Assembly: GCA_040881995.1 (NCBI GenBank)
Contig: JBBECD010000160.1
Span: 1-20,523, forward strand
From: JAQCEJ01 sp040881995
GTDB taxonomy: Bacteria; Planctomycetota; Planctomycetia; Planctomycetales; Planctomycetaceae
Direction of reading: 5' to 3'
Length of the DNA: 20,523 nucleotides
The notes beneath the pieces are model-generated. The model did no database searches. It was not told the DNA's origin and worked only from the letters and a program-made list of their open reading frames with translations. This document shows positions 1-7,797 of the stretch, piece by piece. The translations under genes and the position numbers were made by a program. Numbering within the stretch: position 1 is the first letter of the stretch; the number at the start of each line of letters is the position of its first letter.

Positions 1-1
1 A

Positions 2-196
2 AAGCCTACTGGAACACCCTCGCCACCTGATTACCGAAATCGGCGACTACACCCCAAGCCGTGGCTTGAGAGCTTGAGACAATTCAATGTCCGGGGCTTG
101 CAAAAAGTGAAAGCCGTGTTGCTGTGGTATGCGTTGGCTCACAACCTGGTCCGCCGGATGGCGCTGCAAGGGGAGCCGATGGTAATTCGGAAGTGA
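2..196 (+). pseudogene. C-terminal fragment of an insertion-sequence transposase (IS1182-like), cut by the window edge
   Basis: An open frame enters from the left edge and stops at TGA 194-196, giving 64 residues. The segment FNVRGLQKVK, then WYALAHNLVRR, resembles the extreme C terminus of DDE transposases of the IS1182 type, where an RGL-x-KV motif is followed by a hydrophobic helix containing AHNL. This is recognition of a family pattern, not an alignment. The catalytic DDE residues would lie outside the window, so whether the gene is intact cannot be judged. It could be a complete IS gene running in from the left or a remnant. I see no inverted terminal repeat directly after the stop codon. 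Confidence 0.65.
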
Positions 197-533
197 AGAA
201 AGGCGTCCGCGCGACGAACCCCGGCGCTCAATCGTAGCAAAACGCCTCACTAGGGCCGAAAAACGCCCTCGGCCACACCATCGGACAAAACATTTACGAC
301 ATCCGAATTCAAAAAAAACGCGCAGCTCGCCACCCATTAAAGGTCGCGGGATTTTCTTTTCGAGGAAGACACGCCCCCCGAGCAAAAAATTCACAGCCTC
401 GGAGCTTGGGAACGAGGGGGAAAAGACGAAGACTCACTGGCAGTCCCCGTGGCATGTTTGTGAATAAAAGTATATTATCATCGATTGGGATTCGTGTTGC
501 CTCCACGTTTTCTGCGCGTTATACTGTTTCCAC
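197..533. other. Intergenic region between the transposase end and the exporter operon
   Basis: No convincing gene lies here. The stretch is rich in short homopolymer runs and small hairpin-capable pieces, such as AGGGC/GCCCT at 252-269 and CCTCG/CGAGG at 397-417. Minus-strand open frames across it have low-complexity, Arg/Phe-rich translations and no recognisable family. The phrase GAGCTTGGGAACGAG near 402-416 looks like a short dispersed motif I associate with planctomycete intergenic DNA; that is a memory-based impression. The right end carries the putative operon promoter, listed separately. Confidence 0.6.
497..525 (+). promoter_or_regulatory. Putative sigma70-type promoter of the exporter operon
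   Basis: TTGCCT at 497-502 (4 of 6 consensus) and TATACT at 520-525 (5 of 6) are separated by exactly 17 bases. Transcription would begin near 531-533, immediately at the ATG of the first gene (534). If so, the first mRNA is leaderless or nearly so. No Shine-Dalgarno sequence precedes that ATG, which fits. Confidence 0.5.
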
Positions 534-1040
534 ATGAGCGGTACTTGGTTCACACGATTCGTCTGCCTGACGACGATGATGGCGATTCTCGCTTGCCCCG
601 TCTGGTGCGGTGCGGGATTTTGTCACTCGGGGCGCTCGCCGTGTGCCGATGCGAACCAGATGCCGCAACGGGATCAAGGCAATCTTGCAGTCAATGGCGC
701 GGCCGATCACGCCCCGACGTGTTGTTGTGGCTGCAACCGATCGGCCCGTCCCGCTGAACTCGCTCTGCCGCAGGCTGCGGAGGGAGATCCTCAACCTGTC
801 CCGTACGATGACGATCCCTGCCAGGAGAGCTGCCAGGGAATCTGCGGCGGCGCGGTTGTCGAAAGGGCCGACGAGTTTCCCCTGTCCTATGACGCCGGCT
901 TCATCAGCCTGGCCGATTCGGCCCTCCACATTGCCGCCGGACCGGCGAATGGTTTTCGGGAGGCCGACGATGCACGGCAAAAACGGTGCCTCCTTTCCGG
1001 ACGCGAAATCCGCACGCTCCACATGTCCTTTTTGTGTTGA
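534..1040 (+). CDS. Cysteine-rich secreted protein of the exporter operon
   Basis: The 168-residue product starts with a signal-peptide-like segment (residues 1-29: a short N region with Arg8, then the hydrophobic stretch around MMAILACPVWCG). It contains 14 cysteines, including a CCCGC cluster at 63-67, a CQESCQGICGG segment at 96-106 and a C-terminal Cys168. The ending SGREIRTLHMSFLC resembles small Cys-rich secreted proteins I associate with efflux loci in planctomycetes. No enzyme motif is visible. Many paired cysteines suggest disulfides or metal binding in the periplasm; this is inference. ATG 534 was chosen because it gives a full signal peptide; ATG 576 would truncate its charged end. 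It lies 135 bases before permease 1 on the same strand and probably shares its transcript. Confidence 0.7.
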   Translation: MSGTWFTRFVCLTTMMAILACPVWCGAGFCHSGRSPCADANQMPQRDQGNLAVNGAADHAPTCCCGCNRSARPAELALPQAAEGDPQPVPYDDDPCQESCQGICGGAVVERADEFPLSYDAGFISLADSALHIAAGPANGFREADDARQKRCLLSGREIRTLHMSFLC

Positions 1041-1175
1041 TGCGTACGGCGACGCGACTCGCTGGCTATTGATGTGCCGCGTTCGCCTTTTCCGTTTGCT
1101 CCGTGTGCTTGTTGCTGCGCCATTCGCAGTCACAAGCGGCCGATTCGCGTCTCACCATTCTTCGTGCAGAATCCC

Positions 1176-2342
1176 ATGTTGTTTCGACTGCTCCCCTGGG
1201 AATATGCGATCCGCAATCTTTTTCGGCGGCCGTTGCGTTCGACGCTGACGTTCGTCGGGTTGACGATTGTGATCGTGCTGATTTTCGTGGTCGTCGGTTT
1301 CATCCGCGGGCTCGAACGCACCTTGTCGGTCACCGCCGACCGGCAAACGGCGGTCGTGTTTTCGCTGGGGATGGGCGAAAATCTCGAATATTCGTCGATC
1401 CCCCTGCGCACCAGCGATCTGGTGGCGGCGAGCGTCGGCGGCATTCAATCGCGGTACGATCAGAAATACGTCTCGCCCGAGTTGTTCCTCGGGACCGAAA
1501 TTACACTCCCCGAGCACCGCGAAGCCGCGATGGGTCTGGTCCGCGGCGTCACGCCGGCCATTGCACTGGTGCGCCGGCAGATTCAGATTTTCGAGGGAGA
1601 CTGGCCCGAAACCGGCGAAATTCTCATCGGCAAACTCGCCGACACAAAAATCGGTTTGCGCGACCGCCGGCTGGCCGTGGGAGATTCGGTCCTCTTCGAA
1701 GGCCGCACCTGGCGCATCAGTGGACGCTTCGCGGCAAACGGGGCCGCGTTTGAATCGGAAATCTGGTGCCGCCTCGACGAACTGCAACAGGCGATGAAAC
1801 GCCAGGATCTCAGCCTCGTGGCGTTAACGCTGAATCCCGACGCGGATTTCAGCGATCTCGATCTGTTCTGCAAAGAACGGCTCGATCTCGAACTGCAGGC
1901 GATGCGCGAAGCCGATTACTACTCGACGTTGCAGAAGGATTACGCCCCTATCCGCTGGCTGGCGTGGCTGATCGTGTTGTTGGTCTCGGGCGCGGGAGTC
2001 TTCGCCGGGCTGAATACGATGTATGGTTCGGTCGTGGGGCGGATCCCCGAATTGTCGATGTTGCAGACGCTGGGTTTCGTGCGGCGGGCGATCGTGATCA
2101 GCCTGATTCAGGAAGGAATTCTGCTCGCCGCGGGAGCCAGTTTGACCGCTGCGCTGCTGGCGATCGTGTTCGTCAACGGCGCCGCGGTGAGGTTTACCAT
2201 GGGAGCATTTTCGCTGCGGATCGACAACATGTGCGTGTTGATCGGCTGCGGCGTGGGCATGTTACTGGGCCTATTGGGGGCCGTCCCGCCGGCGATACGG
2301 GCATTGCGGATGCCGATTGTCGACGGGCTCAAATCGATTTGA
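1176..2342 (+). CDS. ABC exporter permease 1 (FtsX/MacB-type)
   Basis: The 388-residue protein has the layout of FtsX/MacB permeases: an N-terminal membrane segment (about residues 22-43) after the basic LFRRPLR motif, a large extracytoplasmic domain (about 50-257), then three C-terminal segments (about 261-283, 306-334 and 352-372). The sequence PELSMLQTLGFVRR in the loop after the second segment is the usual coupling region contacting the ATPase. The frame stays open upstream to 1074, but the extra 34 residues are Cys/Arg/Pro-rich and unlike a permease N terminus. ATG 1176 gives the standard MLFRLLPWEYAIRN beginning, although it lacks a clear ribosome site. It probably pairs with permease 2 (5285-6427) as a heterodimer. 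Substrate unknown. Confidence 0.88.
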   Translation: MLFRLLPWEYAIRNLFRRPLRSTLTFVGLTIVIVLIFVVVGFIRGLERTLSVTADRQTAVVFSLGMGENLEYSSIPLRTSDLVAASVGGIQSRYDQKYVSPELFLGTEITLPEHREAAMGLVRGVTPAIALVRRQIQIFEGDWPETGEILIGKLADTKIGLRDRRLAVGDSVLFEGRTWRISGRFAANGAAFESEIWCRLDELQQAMKRQDLSLVALTLNPDADFSDLDLFCKERLDLELQAMREADYYSTLQKDYAPIRWLAWLIVLLVSGAGVFAGLNTMYGSVVGRIPELSMLQTLGFVRRAIVISLIQEGILLAAGASLTAALLAIVFVNGAAVRFTMGAFSLRIDNMCVLIGCGVGMLLGLLGAVPPAIRALRMPIVDGLKSI

Positions 2343-2348
2343 AACTTT

Positions 2349-2354
2349 AAGGAG
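2349..2354 (+). promoter_or_regulatory. Ribosome binding site fixing the lipoprotein start
   Basis: AAGGAG sits 7 bases before ATG 2362 and just after the permease 1 stop (2340-2342). The frame is open from 2317, inside permease 1. This site, and the signal peptide that follows it, decide for 2362. Confidence 0.75.
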
Positions 2355-2361
2355 AAGTACG

Positions 2362-2925
2362 ATGAAGAAGTGCTCAATCTGCGTTGCGACCGTTTCGGTT
2401 CTATCCTTGACGCTTTCCGGTTTCGTCACCGGCTGTGCGCGGCAAGATGCCGCTGAAAAAACCGTCGCCGCGCCTTCAGCAGAGGCTCCGAGCGTCGACG
2501 GTTCTGCGGTCGTGTTGACCGCCGAACCGGAGGGGGCGCAAGAGGTCATCGCGGCCCGTAAGAACGCCGGCGACGAAGAACAGATCGTGCTCGTCGGCCG
2601 CATCGGAGGGAGCGAAAATCCCTGGGTCGACGGTCGCGCGGCGTTCTCGATCGTCGATTTGTCGCTGCAGGCTTGCAGCGACATTCCCGGCGACACCTGC
2701 CCGCATCCGTGGGATTATTGCTGTCAGACCGACAAACTCCCGAACGCGACCGCTTTGGTGAAACTCGTGAATGCAGACGGCGACGTGATCAAACAGGATG
2801 CCCGCGAACTGTTGAACGTGAAAGAACTCGCAACCGTCGTCATTCGTGGAAAGGCTCAACGCGACGACGCCGGCAATTTGACGGTCCTGGCCGACGGCGT
2901 CTTTATCAAAAATACTAAGGATTGA
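2362..2925 (+). CDS. Exporter-associated lipoprotein with a Cys/His motif
   Basis: The 187-residue product begins MKKCSICVATVSVLSL and has a lipobox FVTGC with the lipidation cysteine at 25, so it should be anchored in a membrane facing the periplasm. A low-complexity Ala/Glu/Pro linker (about 28-60) leads to a compact beta-rich domain (about 72-184). That domain contains a striking cluster, C105-x7-C113-x-H115-x4-C120-C121, around the words GDTCPHP and WDYCC. The alternation of short strands looks compatible with an OB-like barrel, but that is only an impression. It lies between permease 1 and the adaptor in a tight operon, and its stop codon lies 5 bases before the adaptor ATG. A metal- or redox-sensing accessory of the exporter is plausible and unproven. 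Confidence 0.82.
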   Translation: MKKCSICVATVSVLSLTLSGFVTGCARQDAAEKTVAAPSAEAPSVDGSAVVLTAEPEGAQEVIAARKNAGDEEQIVLVGRIGGSENPWVDGRAAFSIVDLSLQACSDIPGDTCPHPWDYCCQTDKLPNATALVKLVNADGDVIKQDARELLNVKELATVVIRGKAQRDDAGNLTVLADGVFIKNTKD

Positions 2926-2930
2926 GCATC

Positions 2931-4544
2931 ATGAGCGGAATCGATTTGTCCCAATTGACCATCGAGCGCGGGGCGTACGCACCGGAGAGCCCGCCGATGC
3001 GGCGTCATCTCCTCACGCGTTACGTGTTGCCGGTGCTGCTGATTGTGGGATTTTCCGGACTCACGGTCTGGTCGGCATGGGAGATGGTGTTCCCCGCGCA
3101 GCGGGTCACCGTCGTCCCCGTGCTGGTCACACAGGCCGAATTTCAGCACGAGGGGACGCCGTTGTTTAAAGCGGCGGGATGGGTCGAACCGCGTCCGACG
3201 CCGGTCCGCGTGGCGGCGCTGGCGCCCGGGGTTGTGGACGAGTTACTGGTCGTCGAAGACCAGCCGGTGAAACAGGGAGAACCGATCGCCGTGCTGGTCA
3301 AGGAGGACGCTCAACTCGACCTCGAGGCGGCGCGGGCCAATTTCGAACTGCGCGAAGCGGAGTGGGAAGAAGCCCAAGCCATGCTGACCGCCGCGGCGAC
3401 GCGATGGAAATACCCGGTCCATTTGACCGCGCCGCTGAGTGAAGCCGAAGCGGCCCTCGCCAAAATCGAGACGGAACTCGTGCGGTTACCGTTCGAATCG
3501 CGAAAGGCCGAAGCGCAGTTGGCGTATGCGAAAAAAGATTACGCCGGCAAGAAGGAGGCCGGCGCAGCTTTCTCGGAGCGGACGGTCGATCAGTCGATCA
3601 GCAATTTGGAAACCGCTCAAGCTGTGGCCGACGAGCTGAAAACGCGAGTCGATTCGCTGAATAAAGAACGGCTGGCCTCGATCCAACGCCGCGACGCGCT
3701 CGAAAAACAACTCGAACTGCTGATCGACGAAATCAAAGCCAAAGATGCCGCGGCGGCCCGCATCAAAGCGGCCGAAGCGAGACGGGAACAGGCCCGCGTC
3801 GCCGTCGACGAACGCGAACTGAGACTCAAACGCATGACGATCCTGGCACCCCTCGACGGCCGCGTGTATCAGCTTATCGGACATCCGGGGACGACGCTTT
3901 CCGACACCAGCAGCAAGTCGGAACTGTACGACAGCAGCACCGTCATCACGATGTATCGCCCCGACCGATTGCAGGTTCGCGTCGACGTGCGCTTCGAAGA
4001 CTTGCCGCACGTGACTTTGGGCCAGCCGGTGCAGATCGACAACCCGGCGTTGCCGGAGACCCTCAGCGGCCGGGTGTTATTCATTAGTTCGGTCGCCGAC
4101 ATTCAAAAGAACACGTTGCAGGTGAAGGTCGAATTCGAATCGACGATTCACGTACTCAAGCCGGAAATGCTGGTGGACGTCACGTTCCTGGCTCCGCCCA
4201 GCGCGGGCGAGAAGCCGAGTTCGACGCGGTCGCTGAAGATTCTTGTGCCGCAGGATTTCGTGCGAACAAACGATGGCGGCCCGTTCGTTTGGATCGTCGA
4301 TCCCTCGTCGGATACGGCACGAATCGCATCCGTCAAAACGGGAATCGTCACCGTCGACGGCATGATCGAAGTGACTCGCGGCCTCACCATCGCCAGCCGC
4401 CTTATCGCCGGCGGCGCCGAATCGCTCGAGGATGGCGAACGCGTTCGGGTCGCCGGCGAAGACGAGACGTTTGTCGCCTCGCAACGGATTCCGTCTCGAC
4501 GGCCGTCGAGTCCGATGAACCGCCTGCCGCAAGGAGAAAAGTGA
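2931..4544 (+). CDS. HlyD/MacA-like periplasmic adaptor subunit of the exporter
   Basis: The 537-residue membrane-fusion protein has a cytoplasmic N terminus, one membrane segment (about residues 31-50) and a first lipoyl half (about 77-125, with PGVVDELLVVEDQPVKQGE). A long charged, Ala/Glu/Lys-rich coiled-coil hairpin follows (about 125-300), then the second lipoyl half (near RMTILAPLDGRVYQL) and beta-barrel and membrane-proximal domains to the end. The hairpin is longer than in minimal MacA proteins, suggesting a long reach toward an outer-membrane channel not encoded here. AAGGA at 2917-2921 lies 9 bases before ATG 2931. An in-frame TTG at 2922 overlaps the lipoprotein stop and is a less likely start. 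In the family this subunit links the inner-membrane transporter to the outer membrane. Confidence 0.92.
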   Translation: MSGIDLSQLTIERGAYAPESPPMRRHLLTRYVLPVLLIVGFSGLTVWSAWEMVFPAQRVTVVPVLVTQAEFQHEGTPLFKAAGWVEPRPTPVRVAALAPGVVDELLVVEDQPVKQGEPIAVLVKEDAQLDLEAARANFELREAEWEEAQAMLTAAATRWKYPVHLTAPLSEAEAALAKIETELVRLPFESRKAEAQLAYAKKDYAGKKEAGAAFSERTVDQSISNLETAQAVADELKTRVDSLNKERLASIQRRDALEKQLELLIDEIKAKDAAAARIKAAEARREQARVAVDERELRLKRMTILAPLDGRVYQLIGHPGTTLSDTSSKSELYDSSTVITMYRPDRLQVRVDVRFEDLPHVTLGQPVQIDNPALPETLSGRVLFISSVADIQKNTLQVKVEFESTIHVLKPEMLVDVTFLAPPSAGEKPSSTRSLKILVPQDFVRTNDGGPFVWIVDPSSDTARIASVKTGIVTVDGMIEVTRGLTIASRLIAGGAESLEDGERVRVAGEDETFVASQRIPSRRPSSPMNRLPQGEK

Positions 4545-4546
4545 AA

Positions 4547-5272
4547 ATGGCTTTAGCCAAAGTACGACACGTCACCAAGAGCTATCACAAAGGGGGCGAG
4601 ACCATCACGCCTCTGAACGACGTCTCGCTCGACATCGACGCGGGGGAATTCGTATCGCTGATGGGAGCGAGCGGCACCGGGAAATCGACGCTGCTCAACT
4701 TGATCGCCGGCATCGATAAACCCGACGGCGGCAACATCATTATCGACGGCACCGACATCACCGGGCTGTCGCGCACGCGGCTGGCCAACTGGCGGGCGGC
4801 GAATATCGGCTACATTTTCCAATCGCATAACCTCGTGCCGGTGCTGACGGCGTACGAGAACGTCGAGCTGCCGCTGTTGTTATTGAACATGTCCGGCAGG
4901 GAACGCCGCAAGCGCGTAGATATCGCATTGAACGTGGTCGACCTCGCCGACCGCGCCGATCATTTTCCACGGCAAATGTCGGGCGGGCAGGAACAGCGCG
5001 TCGGCATCGCCCGCGCGATTGTGGCCCATCCGAAAATCGTTGTCGCCGACGAGCCGACCGGCGATCTCGACCCCGAAACCTCGGCACAGATTCTTGATTT
5101 GCTTCAGGAACTCAACCGGCAACTGCACGTCACCGTTCTGATGGTGACGCATGATCGGGAAGCCGCCGCGATCGCCGGCCGGCAGTTTCAGCTCGTTCAA
5201 GGAAAGCTGAAACAAACCGGCGGCGTGCCGGCCCAAGAACCGGTGAAAATTCATGCGACACATTTAAATTAA
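4547..5272 (+). CDS. ABC exporter ATP-binding protein (LolD/MacB/DevA type)
   Basis: The 241-residue ATPase has all catalytic elements: Walker A GASGTGKST (40-48), Q-loop Gln92 in YIFQSHNL, signature MSGGQ (144-148), Walker B VVADEP with Glu169, D-loop near GDLD (172-175) and switch His202 in MVTHD. The signature starts with Met instead of the usual Leu, a mild variation. The length is typical of single-domain ATPases driving MacB- or LolCDE-like extraction or efflux. AAGGAG at 4531-4536 serves ATG 4547, 10 bases away. GTG 4541, overlapping the adaptor stop, is a possible alternative that adds two residues. The open frame extends upstream inside the adaptor gene, but that part is an Arg-rich shadow. 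Confidence 0.95.
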   Translation: MALAKVRHVTKSYHKGGETITPLNDVSLDIDAGEFVSLMGASGTGKSTLLNLIAGIDKPDGGNIIIDGTDITGLSRTRLANWRAANIGYIFQSHNLVPVLTAYENVELPLLLLNMSGRERRKRVDIALNVVDLADRADHFPRQMSGGQEQRVGIARAIVAHPKIVVADEPTGDLDPETSAQILDLLQELNRQLHVTVLMVTHDREAAAIAGRQFQLVQGKLKQTGGVPAQEPVKIHATHLN

Positions 5273-5284
5273 CGATTGAGCGTT

Positions 5285-6427
5285 ATGTTCCGATTCATTC
5301 CCTACGTCTTGAAAACTCTGTGGCGGCATCGCTCGCGGACGCTGTTGACCGTGAGCGGTTCCGCGGTGGCGCTGTTCGTCTTTGGCTTTGTCGGGTCGAT
5401 TCAGGAGGGAATGAACAATCTCGAACGTCGGCAGGAAAGCAATGGATCGCTGATCATCTTTCAGGCGAACAAATTCTGTCCCGCGACCAGTCATCTGCCG
5501 CAGGACTACGAGAAGCAGGTCGCGCGGCTGGAGGGAATCCGCGACGTGATTCCGATTCAGGTTTTCACGAACAACTGCCGGGCGAGTCTCGACGTCGTCG
5601 TGTTTTACGGCATTCCTCCGAAAAAACTGCGGGTCATCCGCGATTTCGAACTCCGCGCGGGGAGTTGGCCGGAATTCGAGAATCATCAGGACGCCGCCGT
5701 CGTCGGCCGGGCGGTCGCCGAGCGGCGAGGAATCCGCGTCGGCGACAAATTCTCGATCGGCGATTTAAGCGTGGTGGTCGCGGGCATCTTCACCTCTGAC
5801 AATCCCGCGGAGGAAAACTACATTTACTCGCATCTGGAATTTCTGCAGCGCACCAAGGGTGTCAATCTCGTCGGCACTGTGACTCAGCACGAGGTGCTGC
5901 TCGAAGAAGGGACCGACGCCACCGCCAAATGTCAGGAGATCGACGGCCTGTTGCGCCGCGGCCCCGTCGAAACCGATACCCGCCCCAAGGGGGTCTTCCA
6001 GGCCAAGAGCCTCGGCGACCTGACGCAACTGATCGGCATGACGCATTATCTCGGTTACGCCTGCGTCGGCATGGTGTTGGCGCTGGTCGCCACCACGACC
6101 GTGATGTCGGTGCAGGACCGCATCAAAGAACACGCCGTTCTGCAAACCATCGGTTTTACCGGATGGCAGGTGTTCGGGCTCGTTCTGAGCGAGAGTATTC
6201 TGCTCAGTCTGGCCGGTGGAATCATCGGCGTGGGGACCGTGATCGTCGTGCTCAATTTCAGCCGCATGGCCGTCGGTGCCGAAGCGGTGACGATTGCATT
6301 CACCCCCACCTATCGGCTGGCGGCAACGGGGGTCGTCGTTTCGCTGCTGACCGGCATCCTCGCCGGACTCGCACCCGCATGGCAGGCTTCGCGGATCGAC
6401 ATCGTGCCGGCGTTACGGCAGACGTGA
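5285..6427 (+). CDS. ABC exporter permease 2 (FtsX/MacB-type)
   Basis: The 380-residue protein repeats the architecture of permease 1: basic N terminus WRHRSRTLL, membrane segment about 20-40, extracytoplasmic domain about 41-253 and three C-terminal segments (about 254-275, 295-324 and 343-364). EHAVLQTIGFTGWQ is the conserved coupling loop, and QASRIDIVPALR is the usual family ending. It lies 12 bases after the ATPase gene and closes the operon. ATG 5285 has no good ribosome site, so coupling to the ATPase gene is likely; an in-frame TTG at 5276 is an alternative. The two permeases differ clearly in sequence, implying a heterodimeric membrane channel. Confidence 0.9.
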   Translation: MFRFIPYVLKTLWRHRSRTLLTVSGSAVALFVFGFVGSIQEGMNNLERRQESNGSLIIFQANKFCPATSHLPQDYEKQVARLEGIRDVIPIQVFTNNCRASLDVVVFYGIPPKKLRVIRDFELRAGSWPEFENHQDAAVVGRAVAERRGIRVGDKFSIGDLSVVVAGIFTSDNPAEENYIYSHLEFLQRTKGVNLVGTVTQHEVLLEEGTDATAKCQEIDGLLRRGPVETDTRPKGVFQAKSLGDLTQLIGMTHYLGYACVGMVLALVATTTVMSVQDRIKEHAVLQTIGFTGWQVFGLVLSESILLSLAGGIIGVGTVIVVLNFSRMAVGAEAVTIAFTPTYRLAATGVVVSLLTGILAGLAPAWQASRIDIVPALRQT

Positions 6428-6442
6428 TCTGATGGCGGATGG

Positions 6443-6471
6443 CTGTGGCCGGTCGCTTCGACCGCCCACAG
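6443..6471 (+). terminator. Hairpin after the exporter operon, probable terminator
   Basis: CTGTGG-C-CGGTCG pairs with CGACCG-C-CCACAG around a CTT loop: two 6-bp stems with a single C/C mismatch, starting 16 bases after the permease 2 stop. There is no T-run, so it may act as a weak, factor-assisted or mRNA-protecting 3' structure. It works in either direction, between convergent operons. Confidence 0.5.
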
Positions 6472-6485
6472 TGATCGCGCGGAAA

Positions 6486-6513
6486 GCTGGGGGCTCGAAG
6501 ACTCGATCCCAGC
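6486..6513. terminator. Second hairpin in the convergent junction
   Basis: GCTGGG pairs with CCCAGC, and an inner TCGA/TCGA pair encloses AGAC, with an asymmetric bulge between the two stems. It lies between the exporter and jetD ends, so it could terminate either transcript. It lacks a T-run. The rest of 6514-6636 shows nothing recognisable. Confidence 0.35.
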
Positions 6514-6636
6514 CATCCCGAGGAGGTGGATTGCCGGCGTCAACCCCTCTTCGAAGATTCAGGGTGTGCCACCGGGGATCGTCTTCACTTCAAACTTTTG
6601 TTGGGGGGCGGCAACCATGGGAGGCGCACGCCGGTT

Positions 6637-7797
6637 TCATCCCGGCGTCGGGAACAGTTTCTTCAGGCAGTCGGCGACGTAGGACTGAGGAATCCGCTCC
6701 TGTTCGATGCGCAGATTCTCCGCCGAACACGTGTGAAACGCTGCCGCCTCGGCGGGGGTCAAGTTCGAAAGGATCTTTCCAGCTTTGTTATTTCCCGTGG
6801 CAGCAATTTGTGGACGCCACGCGTTTAAGGCGTGCTCATCCATCAGGAAGCTGCGCGCATGAGGAAGCACCGTGCGCAGCCGCGACAAGATTTCGAAGCC
6901 GTCCACGTCGAGATCGCCCCAGTACCAGAGGTCGACTTGCGACAGCCAGGTCGCATACCTCAAGTCGGTGACGCCGTTGCCGAGACCTCCCATAGCGATC
7001 GCCCCGGCAACCGGCGGCAGCGTCAGCAGATTGACTTTGTTTTCCACGATCAGCACGCGTTCGACATCCATCGGCTGCGCGGCCAGCGTATGCAGCGGAA
7101 CCGCGCACTCGCTCCAGGGCGAGGCGGCCCGCTGTTGCGCGGCACCGTCGAGAAACCTGACGAAGATCAACGCGTCGGCATAGCGCAGGCCGAATCGCCT
7201 GTCAAAGCGTTCTTCATCCGCGCGAATGGCATGGGGAGGCAATACGAGATCGAGCCACGATCGCAGGATGCGGTGATTTCGTTCAATAAACTTCGTGTCG
7301 ACAGGCACAGACAACTCCCGCGCGAAACGGTCCGGTCGAGGATGAGCTACGAAATAATCGAGCACCTGCATCAGCGACTCCATCTCCGAAGCCGCCTCAA
7401 CCACGTCCGGCCGGTGCGTTCGAATCCACGTACCGAGCTGCGGATAGCGGCTGCACAAATGATCCACGGCGGCGGCAAAATGTGCGAACTCGCGTTCCTT
7501 TCCGATCAGTTTCAACAGGTCTTGCGGGGTTTCGAAGAAAATTTTCCGCGGAAAGCGGTTGCGGCCGTGCGTGCGCGAATTGCGTTCCTCCCATTCGATG
7601 GAATAGCCGTACCCCGTCTGCTCTTTGGAGGCGGCGCGAAGCCGCTGGATCGATTCGATCGCCGCCGCCAAATTGCCGTCGACCGACTTGTCGGCGGGAA
7701 TGACGCGGGGAAAGAACGGTGCGTCGTCCAGCCAAGCCGTCTGAAACGCCGGGTAGAGATTCCGGGCCTTGCGTCGAATATCCTCGGGTTGGATCAT
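6637..7797 (-). CDS. jetD: Wadjet subunit JetD, TOPRIM nuclease (DUF3322/DUF2220)
   Basis: The 386-residue protein is the nuclease of the Wadjet anti-plasmid system. The N-terminal half (about 1-190, DUF3322-like, starting IQPEDIRRKARNLYP) is followed by a TOPRIM-like DUF2220 domain. Its acidic residues are visible: Glu252 in VLIVENKVN and the triad Asp295/Asp297/Asp299 in WYWGDLDVDGFEIL. In the family, JetD forms a dimer that cuts circular DNA after loop extrusion by JetABC stalls. ATG 7797 overlaps the jetC stop as ATGA, which sets the start; the frame runs on upstream to 7848 but gives an Arg-rich extension. It is the last gene of the operon. No truncation or missing catalytic residue is seen. 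Confidence 0.93.
   Translation of the reverse strand: MIQPEDIRRKARNLYPAFQTAWLDDAPFFPRVIPADKSVDGNLAAAIESIQRLRAASKEQTGYGYSIEWEERNSRTHGRNRFPRKIFFETPQDLLKLIGKEREFAHFAAAVDHLCSRYPQLGTWIRTHRPDVVEAASEMESLMQVLDYFVAHPRPDRFARELSVPVDTKFIERNHRILRSWLDLVLPPHAIRADEERFDRRFGLRYADALIFVRFLDGAAQQRAASPWSECAVPLHTLAAQPMDVERVLIVENKVNLLTLPPVAGAIAMGGLGNGVTDLRYATWLSQVDLWYWGDLDVDGFEILSRLRTVLPHARSFLMDEHALNAWRPQIAATGNNKAGKILSNLTPAEAAAFHTCSAENLRIEQERIPQSYVADCLKKLFPTPG

Noticed and set aside
519..1133. Minus-strand frame of 204 codons opposite the Cys-rich protein
   Set aside because: Arg-rich shadow; the plus-strand frame has a signal peptide, a promoter and operon context.
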